Origin: Planctomycetes bacterium syqfu
GTDB lineage: Bacteria > Planctomycetota > Phycisphaerae > Phycisphaerales > Phycisphaeraceae
NCBI GenBank assembly: GCA_020974905.1
Contig: CP087563.1
Span: 930,001 to 994,000 of the forward strand
Length of the DNA: 64,000 nt
Direction: 5' to 3'
Shown here: one piece after another, positions 27,578-35,080 of the stretch
Layout: each line of letters starts with the position of its first letter
Numbering within the stretch: the first letter of the stretch is position 1
Notes under the pieces: generated by a model
Told to the model about the DNA's origin: nothing
Seen by the model: the letters and a program-made list of their open reading frames with translations, nothing else
The model's database searches: none
Translations under genes and position numbers: made by a program

Positions 27578-27606
27578 ATGGTAGACATTCCACAAAATCA
27601 AGTCAA
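27578..27606 (-). promoter_or_regulatory. Promoter of the UxaE-like gene
   Basis: On the minus strand: -35 TTGACT (27606-27601), 17-bp spacer, -10 TACCAT (27583-27578). A near-consensus arrangement, with the palindromic operator immediately downstream. Confidence 0.6.
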
Positions 27607-27684
27607 TGCCCAATCTCCGCCGCGAGCGTTCATGTCAATCGTGATCGAAATTGCATATTTTGAGATTCCGTTTGCAGATTAAAG

Positions 27685-27706
27685 CCCTGGGACTTTAGTC
27701 CCAGGG
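27685..27706. repeat. Hairpin repeat CCCTGGGACT/AGTCCCAGGG
   Basis: Perfect 10-bp arms with a 2-nt TT centre, followed by a weaker CCGGGGGTT / AACCCCACGG pair. It lies between two divergent promoters. Same style as the short hairpins at 1804, 8612 and 22606. Confidence 0.6.
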
Positions 27707-27750
27707 ACCCGGGGGTTAAAACCCCACGGACTTTAGGACAACCGGTAAGA

Positions 27751-27778
27751 TTGATTGGCTGGTTATTCACTTTACAAT
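27751..27778 (+). promoter_or_regulatory. Promoter for a leaderless mRNA (ASCH gene)
   Basis: TTGATT (27751-27756), 16-bp spacer, TACAAT (27773-27778), then only 7 bp to ATG 27786. Transcription would begin at or next to the start codon; no Shine-Dalgarno is present. Confidence 0.6.
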
Positions 27779-27785
27779 CAATTGT

Positions 27786-28463
27786 ATGCATGAACATATT
27801 GCCATCCTTCAGCGACAGTATCTTGATCTGATACTTTCCGGGATCAAAACCATCGAAAGCCGACTCACCGGTAACGCCCTGGCACCGTTTGGCAAGATTC
27901 AACGCGGGCAGCGGATCTACTTCAAACAGTCAGCAGGCCCCTTCCGCGCCACCGCCATCGCTGACAAGGTCGACTTCTACGACAACCTCGCCCCCGCCAA
28001 ACTCCGGCAACTTTACGACCAATACAACGACCGTGTCTGTGGTGCTCATGACTACTGGTTTGTCACCAAGGCCAGGGCAAAGTACGCGACGTTCGTCACG
28101 CTGCGCGATGTCCTGCCAACGCATGTCGGGCCAACCATGAAACCCTCACAGGGGCTTGCGTGGTTCGTGATTGACCCGGTGGACATCCCCCTGCCGTTTG
28201 CGGTGACACTCACCGACGGTGCTTTGAAAAACGGCTATATCAGCATGGGCAGACACCTGGACCAACTCACGATCGGCGATCGCATCACCCTTGAACTGCC
28301 CAACCAACAAGCGATCCGTACCGACATCACGCCCAAAAAAATCCTGCGTTTTCGCGGTTGGCGGGCGTTGTTTTCACAGTTCAAGATGCAAGCGGGTGAC
28401 CGCGTGATCTTTGAACCGACAGGCGAACTGTCGTATCGTGTTACTTTCGACATGAAAGAGTGA
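27786..28463 (+). CDS. ASCH-domain protein
   Basis: A 225-residue soluble protein. Residues 4-110 form an ASCH (PUA-related) fold: HIAILQRQYLDLILSGIKTI, ESRLT, and GQRIYFKQSAGPFRATAIAD match the family pattern of a conserved K-T-x-E-x-R loop followed by G-D/Q-x-I-x-F. ASCH proteins bind RNA or modified nucleosides (some are N4-acetylcytidine amidohydrolases). The C-terminal 90 residues form a second beta-rich part (GDRITLELP, GWRALFSQFKMQAGDRVIFE). The gene ends 6 bp before nadC, so both are probably one transcript from the leaderless promoter at 27751. Confidence 0.75.
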   Translation: MHEHIAILQRQYLDLILSGIKTIESRLTGNALAPFGKIQRGQRIYFKQSAGPFRATAIADKVDFYDNLAPAKLRQLYDQYNDRVCGAHDYWFVTKARAKYATFVTLRDVLPTHVGPTMKPSQGLAWFVIDPVDIPLPFAVTLTDGALKNGYISMGRHLDQLTIGDRITLELPNQQAIRTDITPKKILRFRGWRALFSQFKMQAGDRVIFEPTGELSYRVTFDMKE

Positions 28464-28469
28464 AACCCA

Positions 28470-29360
28470 ATGCCACCCATCACACAATACGTCTCCCCCA
28501 CCGAATGCCTGTTCCTGATCCAGAATGCCAAGGAAGAGGACATGGGCCCGGGGTCGATCGACATCACCAGCCAGACGTTCATCGAGCCCACCCGCATGGC
28601 CAAGGCCACCTTCCGATCCCGCAAGGATGGCAAACTCTGCGGCGGTGCCCTGCTGCAATGGGTCGCACGCATCTATGACACACAATTGGAAGTCACCGAA
28701 CACATGGCAGACGGTGACACCCTCACCCCCGGCTGTGAAATAGCCACCGTCACCGGCCCGCTGCGCAGCATCCTGAGTTTTGAACGCGTCGCGTTAAACT
28801 TCATGACCCACCTGTCGGGTATTGCCTCAATGACCTGGCAATTCGTCAAACTCACCCAAGGCACCAACGCAGGTATTTATGACACCCGCAAAACCATCCC
28901 CGGCCTGCGGTCTTTAGCCAAGTATGCGGTCGTCTGTGGCGGCGGGCAGAATCACCGCATCGGTCTTTACGATGCCATCCTCATCAAGGACAACCACATC
29001 GCCCACATCCCGCTTGAAGAACTGGGTGATGCACTCAAAGCCAGCTTTGCAACTGTTCGTCAAACAGAGAATCCACCCAAGTTCATCGAAGTGGAAGTCG
29101 ACACTCTCGAACAACTCAAACGCGTGCTCGACTGTGGCGTGGACATGGTCCTGCTCGACAACATGGATTGTGACACACTCAAACAAGCCGTCGCCATCCG
29201 TGATGAGTTGGCCCCCAAGGTCCAGCTTGAAGCGTCCGGCACGGTCAACCTATCCACGGTCGGCAACATCGCAAAAACCGGTGTCGACCGCATCTCCGTC
29301 GGAGCCATCACGCACTCAGCCCCAACGCTGGATATCGGGTTGGATATCATCGAGCAGTAA
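28470..29360 (+). CDS. nadC: Nicotinate-nucleotide pyrophosphorylase (carboxylating)
   Basis: Quinolinate phosphoribosyltransferase of NAD synthesis, 296 residues. Signature elements: LSFERVALNFMTHLSGIAS, TRKTIPGLRSLAKYAVVCGG followed by GQNHRIGLYDAILIKDNHI, EVEVDTLEQLKRVLDCG, VLLDNMD, and EASGTVNLSTVGNIAKTGVD with SVGAITHS. All active-site Arg, His and Lys positions expected for the family are present. It is preceded by the ASCH gene at 6 bp. nadA and nadB are not in the window. Confidence 0.95.
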   Translation: MPPITQYVSPTECLFLIQNAKEEDMGPGSIDITSQTFIEPTRMAKATFRSRKDGKLCGGALLQWVARIYDTQLEVTEHMADGDTLTPGCEIATVTGPLRSILSFERVALNFMTHLSGIASMTWQFVKLTQGTNAGIYDTRKTIPGLRSLAKYAVVCGGGQNHRIGLYDAILIKDNHIAHIPLEELGDALKASFATVRQTENPPKFIEVEVDTLEQLKRVLDCGVDMVLLDNMDCDTLKQAVAIRDELAPKVQLEASGTVNLSTVGNIAKTGVDRISVGAITHSAPTLDIGLDIIEQ

Positions 29361-29435
29361 ACGACTTCACATCCAACATTCACCATGAAGCGTGCGAAGA
29401 AGCCAACGCTTTTTAACTATATACAAGCTTAAATT

Positions 29436-29520
29436 CGTCATTCCCGCGCAGGCGGGAATCCAGTGGCTTACAGTTGACGCTTGCAGTTTCCACTGGATTC
29501 CCGCCTGCGCGGAAGTGACG
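29436..29520. repeat. Palindromic MITE-like element, copy 5 (core)
   Basis: Core arms CGTCATTCCCGCGCAGGCGG and CCGCCTGCGCGGAAGTGACG. The inner segment runs in the opposite direction to copies 3 and 4 (AGTTGACGCTTGCAG). Located between nadC and the birA duplication. Confidence 0.75.
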
Positions 29521-29570
29521 ATCAATGCTTATCGCATAAGCAGATGATGTCCATGCTTTTTTTTATTGCT

Positions 29571-29700
29571 TTGTGTTAAAATCAAATACATGAGCACCGC
29601 CCCCGACATTGATTGGCAAGTTCTCAACGCCCTGCTTCATGAAGCGAGCGGTCAACACATCAGTGAACTGGCCCGTCAATGCATGATCACCGACATGGAT
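29571..29700 (+). repeat. Direct duplication of the birA promoter and 5' coding region
   Basis: 130 bp starting TTGTGTTAAAATCAAAT is repeated at 29746-29874, including the promoter box, start codon and first 37 codons of birA. The coding parts differ at 7 of 111 positions, all in the first half; the last ~54 bp are identical. Confidence 0.92.
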
Positions 29701-29733
29701 AACGCAACAGCTATATCCCAATCACAATTCTGA
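29590..29733 (+). pseudogene. Truncated birA N-terminal duplicate (47 codons)
   Basis: An intact short frame encodes 47 residues: 37 match the BirA winged-helix start (DWQVLNALLHEASGQHISEL) and ten (NATAISQSQF) come from unrelated sequence after the breakpoint. It retains a TAAAAT box 7 bp before its ATG, so it may be transcribed without a leader. The fragment lacks the rest of the helix-turn-helix and all of the ligase, so it is most likely a by-product of tandem duplication and partial deletion; a small regulatory peptide is possible but unsupported. Confidence 0.7.
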
Positions 29734-29751
29734 TCTTATTACCAATTGTGT

Positions 29752-29757
29752 TAAAAT
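29752..29757 (+). promoter_or_regulatory. -10 box TAAAAT for leaderless birA
   Basis: TAAAAT is separated from ATG 29764 by 6 bp, which places the predicted transcription start on the A of the start codon. The same arrangement is kept in the duplicated copy. No Shine-Dalgarno is visible. The -35 region is poor. Confidence 0.5.
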
Positions 29758-29763
29758 CAAATC

Positions 29764-30738
29764 ATGAGCTCCGCCCCCAACCTCGATTGGCAAGTCCTAA
29801 ACGCCCTGCTTCATGAAGCGCGCGGTCAACACATCAGTGAACTGGCCCGTCAATGCATGATCACCGACATGGATGTCCGCGACAGCCTCTCGCGTTTGGA
29901 AGTCGATGGCTGTCTCTTTGATCACACTGTCAACGGTGTCCTACTCGTCGAAGCTGGACTCGGCACGTGGGGGGACTTTCTCAAACCCATCGCACCCATC
30001 ACACAAGTCTACCACCAGACCGCCAGCACGCAGGATGTGCTTCGCCGACTCATTGAACATCACGGTGTCGATGCGGACGCAGCAGTCGTCGTCGCGGACA
30101 GTCAAACTGCAGGACGCGGTCGGATGGGACGTCAATGGGTCGCACCGCCGGGCAAATGTCTGCTGTTTTCCCGTGCATGGGTTGGCAGTAACACCGATCC
30201 GATCCACACCATCAACCGCCTGACCTTCTCCACCGCCGTGGCCATGGCATTGGGGATTGAATCGGTCACGAAACTCAACGTTCAGATCAAGTGGCCTAAT
30301 GACCTGCTCATTGAGGGCAAGAAACTGGCGGGTATCCTTGTCGAAACCATGCCGTTATCCGATGGCAAACTCGCAGCGATGATCGGCATCGGCCTCAACG
30401 TCAACCTCGATCTCACCGACATCAACTCCATACCGATGGAAGTCCGCCATGTGCCGACCTCACTCAAACTCTGCGGGCAGCATGTCGATCGCCTGCTCGC
30501 GCTCCATGCCGTACTCAGTGCGCTCAAGACCGCGCTTAACAGCAATGACACTGATGCCATCCTAAGCGCATGGCGTCAGCGCAGTATGCTCATGGGAACC
30601 CACCAAACCATCCAACACAACAGCAAAAATTACACCGGCACCGTCGAAGACCTCGACCTGGCCGAAGGCCTCATTCTCCGCACCGACCACGGGCCGCTGG
30701 TGCACCTGCCTGCGGTTTCATCAACCATCATTAATTAA
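29764..30738 (+). CDS. birA: Biotin--[acetyl-CoA-carboxylase] ligase / biotin repressor
   Basis: A 324-residue bifunctional-type BirA. N-terminal winged helix-turn-helix (about 7-65; GQHISELARQCMITDMDVRD), central catalytic domain with the biotinyl-AMP loop GRGRMGRQWVAPPGKCLLFS (about 117-136) and KWPNDLLIEGKKLAGILVET with the catalytic Lys, and a C-terminal SH3-like domain. It attaches biotin to the carboxyl carrier protein and may repress biotin genes. No bio genes are near. The first 37 codons and promoter are duplicated upstream. Confidence 0.93.
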   Translation: MSSAPNLDWQVLNALLHEARGQHISELARQCMITDMDVRDSLSRLEVDGCLFDHTVNGVLLVEAGLGTWGDFLKPIAPITQVYHQTASTQDVLRRLIEHHGVDADAAVVVADSQTAGRGRMGRQWVAPPGKCLLFSRAWVGSNTDPIHTINRLTFSTAVAMALGIESVTKLNVQIKWPNDLLIEGKKLAGILVETMPLSDGKLAAMIGIGLNVNLDLTDINSIPMEVRHVPTSLKLCGQHVDRLLALHAVLSALKTALNSNDTDAILSAWRQRSMLMGTHQTIQHNSKNYTGTVEDLDLAEGLILRTDHGPLVHLPAVSSTIIN

Positions 30739-30813
30739 GTTACCAATAATCAACTCGCTATGATTGCACCGCGACGGGTCAAAACTCAAAAACATCTTGT
30801 TTTACAGACTTTT

Positions 30814-30843
30814 TTGCACCACCAACATGACATATCGTAAGAT
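30814..30843 (+). promoter_or_regulatory. Promoter for a leaderless mRNA (30850 gene)
   Basis: TTGCAC (30814-30819), 18-bp spacer, TAAGAT (30838-30843), then 6 bp to ATG 30850. No Shine-Dalgarno is visible. Confidence 0.5.
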
Positions 30844-30849
30844 TGGCAC

Positions 30850-32319
30850 ATGCCCAACACCCAGCGCATCCTGCTCACAGGCGTCACCGGCTATGTCGGC
30901 GGACGCCTGCATGAACAACTCCACGCGGAAGGTTATCAATTGCGGTGTCTAGCCAGACGTCCTGAACATCTCAGTCACCTGGAAGACCAGCAGACGCAGA
31001 TCGTCAAAGGCGATGTACTCGAACCCGACTCACTCAAAGATGCGATGGTCGATATCGACACTGCGTTTTACCTGGTTCACAGCATGGGCTCCACGGGTGA
31101 TTTCCAGGATCAGGATCGACAGGCAGCATTGAATTTCGCAACCGCTGCAAAACAGGCAGGCGTCCGCCGGATTATTTACCTCGGTGGGCTGGGTGATACC
31201 AGTCAAAAACTCTCTGCCCATCTGCATAGTCGTCATGAAGTGGGCAAGGTACTCGCTGAGTCCGGCGTCCAGGTCATTGAGCTGCGCGCTGCTGTCATCC
31301 TCGGCTCAGGTAGTTTGTCATTTGAATTGATTCGCGCGCTGGTCGAACGCCTGCCGATCATGATCACGCCCAAGTGGGTGACCGTCTCGACACAGCCCAT
31401 TGCCATTGAAGACGTGATTGGTTACCTCAAACAAAGCATTGCTTTGGACAATAACGAAGACCATGCCATCTACGAAATCGGTGGCACGGATATCACGTCC
31501 TATGAAGGCCTCATGCGCGAGTATGCCAGGCAACACGGCAACCGTTTATTCATTATTCACGTCCCGGTTCTCACGCCAAGGCTCTCGAGTTTATGGCTTG
31601 GTTTGGTGACGCCGGTCTATGCACGCGTCGGGCGAAAACTCATCGACAGCATCAAGCATCCGACGGTGATTCGTGATGATCGCGCCCAAAAAGATTTTGA
31701 CATCCAACCGCTTGGCATCACGCAGGCCATCAAACGTGCCTTAGCCAATGAAGACCGCAAGATGGCCAACACGCGATGGTCCGATGCGCTTTCGTCTTCG
31801 GGATATCTGCCAAGTTGGGGTGGTGTAAAGTTCGGCAATCGACTCATTGATTCACGCTGTCGATTCGTAAAACTATCTACCGAACAAGCCTTTGATCCCA
31901 TCCGGAAAATCGGGGGCAAAACCGGTTGGTATGCATGGAACTCACTGTGGCATATCCGCGGTTTTCTGGACTTACTCGTCGGCGGTGTCGGCGTCAGGCG
32001 TGGCAGGAAACATTCAATCGACATTGCCATCGGAGACACGCTGGACTTCTGGCGTGTTGAAGCCTATGAGCCTGGAAAATTGTTGCGCCTTGCAGCGGAG
32101 ATGAAAGTCCCCGGGCGCGCCTGGCTTGAATTTGAAGTCACCGAAAAAGACGATGGCACGGAAGTCCGTCAAACCGCGTTATTCGATCCCATCGGGCTCT
32201 TTGGCAGACTGTACTGGTATGCCCTGTATCCCGTGCATCAAATCGTCTTCTCAGCCATGCTTCGAAATATCTGTCACGCAGCCAAGCAAAACGCGCAGAT
32301 GCCTGCGAAACGTGATTGA
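30850..32319 (+). CDS. NAD(P)H-binding protein with C-terminal DUF2867-type domain
   Basis: A 489-residue protein. Residues 1-300 are an atypical short-chain-dehydrogenase fold (ILLTGVTGYVGGRLHEQLHA, DVLEPDSLKDAMVDIDTAFY, YLGGLGD), like NDUFA9/YbjT relatives. Residues about 330-480 form a second domain with GGKTGWYAWNSLWHIRGFLD, and LLRLAAEMKVPGRAWLEFEV, characteristic of the DUF2867 fusion family. Role is thought to be a membrane-associated or ubiquinone/lipid-related reductase, but this is not established. Monocistronic; followed by a MITE-like repeat. Confidence 0.85.
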   Translation: MPNTQRILLTGVTGYVGGRLHEQLHAEGYQLRCLARRPEHLSHLEDQQTQIVKGDVLEPDSLKDAMVDIDTAFYLVHSMGSTGDFQDQDRQAALNFATAAKQAGVRRIIYLGGLGDTSQKLSAHLHSRHEVGKVLAESGVQVIELRAAVILGSGSLSFELIRALVERLPIMITPKWVTVSTQPIAIEDVIGYLKQSIALDNNEDHAIYEIGGTDITSYEGLMREYARQHGNRLFIIHVPVLTPRLSSLWLGLVTPVYARVGRKLIDSIKHPTVIRDDRAQKDFDIQPLGITQAIKRALANEDRKMANTRWSDALSSSGYLPSWGGVKFGNRLIDSRCRFVKLSTEQAFDPIRKIGGKTGWYAWNSLWHIRGFLDLLVGGVGVRRGRKHSIDIAIGDTLDFWRVEAYEPGKLLRLAAEMKVPGRAWLEFEVTEKDDGTEVRQTALFDPIGLFGRLYWYALYPVHQIVFSAMLRNICHAAKQNAQMPAKRD

Positions 32320-32366
32320 ATCACAACAGTCACGGTTGAATAGAGATAATGACGATTAAGAAATTA

Positions 32367-32450
32367 CGTCATTCCCGCGCAGGCGGGAATCCAGTGGCAT
32401 TCTGTTGACGCTTGCAGTTCTCACTGGACTCCCGCCTGCGCGGGAGTGAC
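32367..32450. repeat. Palindromic MITE-like element, copy 6 (core)
   Basis: Core arms CGTCATTCCCGCGCAGGCGG and CCGCCTGCGCGGGAGTGAC, inner segment in the same direction as copy 5. Outer right sequence AAGATTGATGATTTC is related to the terminal repeat of copy 7; left side begins TAGAGATAATGACGATTAA. A single ATCTGTGTTTATCTGTGTGC-type arm follows at 32464. Confidence 0.75.
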
Positions 32451-32524
32451 AAGATTGATGATTTCATCTGTGTTTATCTGTGTGCATCTGTGGCAAAATC
32501 CGAACACAGAAACATCCGAGATTT

Positions 32525-33688
32525 TCAACCGTCAGCCAATTCCACCAGTAAATCCAGGCCCTTTTCGAGCATGGCGGTGTCGCAGGCGTAACTGATACGG
32601 AAGTGCGTATCTTTGTTGGAGAACACATTGCCGGGGATGATGAGCATGCCCTTGGCAATCGCACGTTCGACGAATTGCGTGGCCGTGATACCCAAATGTT
32701 CAGGGACTTTGGGGAAGGCATAAAACGCGCCGCCGGGAGTTGTGAGTTCAAATTTGCCTGAGAGTTTTTCGACTACCAGATCGCGTTTTTTCTCGTAAGC
32801 ATCAATGTGCGACTGCATGTCGGTATCCAATGCAGCAACACCTGCCACCTGCACCATGGACGGGGCGCAGACGAAGGAGTATTGCTGCAGCTTGGTCATC
32901 TGGTCGATGATCGCCTTGGGGCCGACCGCGTAGCCAAGACGCCAGCCGGTCATGCCATAGGTCTTGGAGTAACCGCGGAGCAGAATGAGGTTCTGCGAAT
33001 AGTCCGTGGGTGAAGGACAGCGTTTCTTGTCACTTCCTGCTGGACGCTGGATTTTTTCGTAGCAGAACTCATCGTAAATCTCATCGGAGAGCACCAGCAG
33101 GTTATGCTTCTTGGCCAATGCCATGACATCCTTGCAGGTCTGATCCGTCGCAACGACACCGGTGGGATTGCTTGGCGTGTTAAAGAGAATGAGCTTGGTT
33201 TTGTCGGTGATGCAGGGCTCGAGTTTATCGGCTGAAAGCTGGAAGTCCGGATAGGTATCCACGTAGACGGGCGTCGCGCCGGTGAGCGTGACCAGGTGAC
33301 GATACATCACGAAATAGGGATCGGGGATGAGCACTTCATCGCCGGGACCGACGGTGGTCATCAGGGCAAGGAGCAGGCCGCCTGAGACCCCGGAGGTGAC
33401 GAGTGTGCTGGTGGTAGAAAAATCCCAGTTGGATAATTCGTCTTTGAGATGCGATGCAATGCGTTGCTGAAGTTCAGCCATGCCTTGCGTGACCGTATAG
33501 CGGTTCTGACCTTGATTGATGGCGTCGATGGCAGCCTGCTTGATCTGGTCCGGCACATCAAAGTCCGGTTGGCCAATGGAAAGATTGATCGGGTCTTTGA
33601 GCTTGGCAGCAAGATCGAAAACCTTGCGAATCCCCGAAGCGTCGATGGCACGAAGTCGGTCAGTGATGAAACGTTGTTCGTCAAACAT
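32525..33688 (-). CDS. Class I/II PLP aminotransferase (aspartate aminotransferase-like)
   Basis: Fold-type I aminotransferase of 387 residues. Typical features: INLSIGQPDFDVPDQIKQAA (residues about 34-53), YTVTQGMAELQQRIASHL, NTPSNPTGVVATDQTCKDVM, SDEIYDEFCYE, and the PLP lysine in LRGYSKTYGMTGWRLGYAVG. C-terminal substrate-carboxylate Arg is in THFRISYACD. It most resembles the broad aspartate/aromatic/LL-DAP-like aminotransferases; the exact amino acid is not decided by sequence. Inverted arms surround the upstream gap. Confidence 0.9.
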   Translation of the reverse strand: MFDEQRFITDRLRAIDASGIRKVFDLAAKLKDPINLSIGQPDFDVPDQIKQAAIDAINQGQNRYTVTQGMAELQQRIASHLKDELSNWDFSTTSTLVTSGVSGGLLLALMTTVGPGDEVLIPDPYFVMYRHLVTLTGATPVYVDTYPDFQLSADKLEPCITDKTKLILFNTPSNPTGVVATDQTCKDVMALAKKHNLLVLSDEIYDEFCYEKIQRPAGSDKKRCPSPTDYSQNLILLRGYSKTYGMTGWRLGYAVGPKAIIDQMTKLQQYSFVCAPSMVQVAGVAALDTDMQSHIDAYEKKRDLVVEKLSGKFELTTPGGAFYAFPKVPEHLGITATQFVERAIAKGMLIIPGNVFSNKDTHFRISYACDTAMLEKGLDLLVELADG

Positions 33689-33705
33689 GGAAAAACTTTC
33701 AGTTT

Positions 33706-33890
33706 TTCAGGGAGTAGTGATTAGGGAGTAGGCAGTAGGCTTTCATCCCGTGATTTTGCAGAACGGGATTATAAACGAAAAAGTTACATCGCATTGCAAG
33801 AGACCGGGGAGCAAGCTTGCCCATTGGTATCATGCTTTGATTATTGCCTTTTGTCTTTTGCCTATTCCCTACTCACTATTCCCTGATTTA
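33706..33890. repeat. GGGAGTAGTGATTAGGGAGTAGG inverted arms
   Basis: GGGAGTAGTGATTAGGGAGT near 33711 faces CCCTACTCACTATTCCCTG near 33867. About 120 bp of unrelated sequence separates them. It is another example of long, loosely matched inverted arms in intergenic DNA of this window. Confidence 0.6.
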
Positions 33891-33894
33891 AAAA

Positions 33895-33930
33895 TGACAA
33901 AACAAGCTGACCCGCGAGGAGCCAGCTTGT
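33895..33930 (-). terminator. Rho-independent terminator
   Basis: On the minus strand ACAAGCTG pairs with CAGCTTGT (33930-33902), followed by TTTTGTCATTTTT. It terminates the small basic protein transcript. Confidence 0.75.
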
Positions 33931-33971
33931 TGGAATATTGATGTCGTATGGTGATGTCCGAAGCGAAAAGC

Positions 33972-34169
33972 TTAGCCTGCAGCAGGCTTCTTGCTCTTGG
34001 CGCCGGTGATCAGCTTACGGTTGCCGACTTTGGGCAGACCGGTGGGCTTGTCGGCGTTCATGTCAAACTTGCCCTGTTCGGCGAGCTTGGCGACGCGTTC
34101 GGTGCGGGTCAGGACGTTGCGGTGCTTGGAAAGGCCGCTACCACTTTTGAGACTGTTGTCGATACTCAT
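33972..34169 (-). CDS. Small basic protein (PVC-type)
   Basis: A 65-residue, Lys/Arg-rich protein: SLKSGSGLSKHRNVLTRTER at the N-terminus and PTGLPKVGNRKLITGAKSKK at the C-terminus. The S-L-x5-6-K-H-R-N/S-V-L-x-R-x-E-R and G-L-P-K-V pattern matches a family of small basic proteins annotated in Verrucomicrobia, Chlamydiae and Planctomycetes (TIGR04137, from memory), which may be ribosome-associated. Its gene has its own terminator. Family call moderately sure; function unknown. Confidence 0.68.
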   Translation of the reverse strand: MSIDNSLKSGSGLSKHRNVLTRTERVAKLAEQGKFDMNADKPTGLPKVGNRKLITGAKSKKPAAG

Positions 34170-34208
34170 GTCTGTCGTTCCGTTCTGCTTATCGTACCCA
34201 AAAGCCGT

Positions 34209-34973
34209 TTAGCTTTTCGGGCCGTCGTATCGTTCAGGATACATGTCGCTTAAATCGCCAGCTCCCCTTTTGGAGTCCTGCCACAGTCTGCCGAGGCGTC
34301 GGAGTAATTGCTTGTACTCACGTGCCCGCTCGCTGTCGAGTTCACTGGCGAGGAAGCCCTCCAGGGCCACCACTTTGAATCGATTATTATTAACGAAAAT
34401 CGCCGCGGCATCAACCCCATGTTGGCCCAAAAATTCAACAAGCTCCGTCGCCTCCTTGGGCGGATAGTGTACAAGGACGAAATAGTTGTATCCGGCGCGG
34501 TACTTTTGAGGCGGGTTCTCCGTGGTGTAAACTGCTGAAAGACCACCCGTAACCTCAGTATCAGGAGAGTCTTGCACTCCAGGAGCCACAGCAGGATCCC
34601 GGGATGATTTTGCTGGATTCCTGCCATTGGCCAAGAGTGCCGTGCGGTTGTACATTTCCTGCTGGGACTGGGCCAATTCACGGACTTTGGCCAGCCGATC
34701 CTTGTCGCCGCGCGCGTATCCGACCCAATACGTCAGCACAAACAGCCCCACGAGGATCAACGCAGCCAACGCCGCATACCCCTTGGGAATCCGCAGAACC
34801 AGTGGCCCGGTGCTGGTCGGTTCGAAGACTGCCGGCTGGGCCTGCTCCTGATGTTCCGACTCATCAGGGATTGGCTTTTCTGTGACCGGTTCGGTGGCTG
34901 ACTGCGCTCGTTCGCGTTGTTCACGACCTGAGCGCATCACTTCAAATGGCGCAATTCGATCTTTTCGACTCAT
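34209..34973 (-). CDS. Hypothetical single-pass membrane protein with C-terminal globular domain
   Basis: A 254-residue protein; ATG 34973 (MSRKDRIAPFEVMRSGREQR) is preferred over an in-frame start at 35027, though neither has a clear ribosome-binding site. About 70 charged residues precede one membrane span (YAALAALILVGLFVLTYWVG), then an extracytoplasmic linker and a ~100-residue alpha/beta domain (YNYFVLVHYPPKEATELVEF ... FKVVALEGFLASELDSERA). The last domain has the length and alternation of a SPOR-like or similar ligand-binding fold but no diagnostic motif. 39 bp separate it from the small basic protein gene, so they may be cotranscribed. Confidence 0.6.
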   Translation of the reverse strand: MSRKDRIAPFEVMRSGREQRERAQSATEPVTEKPIPDESEHQEQAQPAVFEPTSTGPLVLRIPKGYAALAALILVGLFVLTYWVGYARGDKDRLAKVRELAQSQQEMYNRTALLANGRNPAKSSRDPAVAPGVQDSPDTEVTGGLSAVYTTENPPQKYRAGYNYFVLVHYPPKEATELVEFLGQHGVDAAAIFVNNNRFKVVALEGFLASELDSERAREYKQLLRRLGRLWQDSKRGAGDLSDMYPERYDGPKS

Positions 34974-35080
34974 AGGCGTCTCGTCCCGTCTTTCCCGCCC
35001 CTCGGAAATGTAACCCGGACCCTTCAACCCTCTTTGCGTTTCGCATTATCTGCGATGAGTTTCTATCATAAACACTAATC

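Noticed and set aside
27630-27902. 90-codon minus-strand frame over the hairpin upstream of the ASCH gene
   Set aside because: Covers the leaderless promoter, hairpin repeats and the ASCH start; no coding features.
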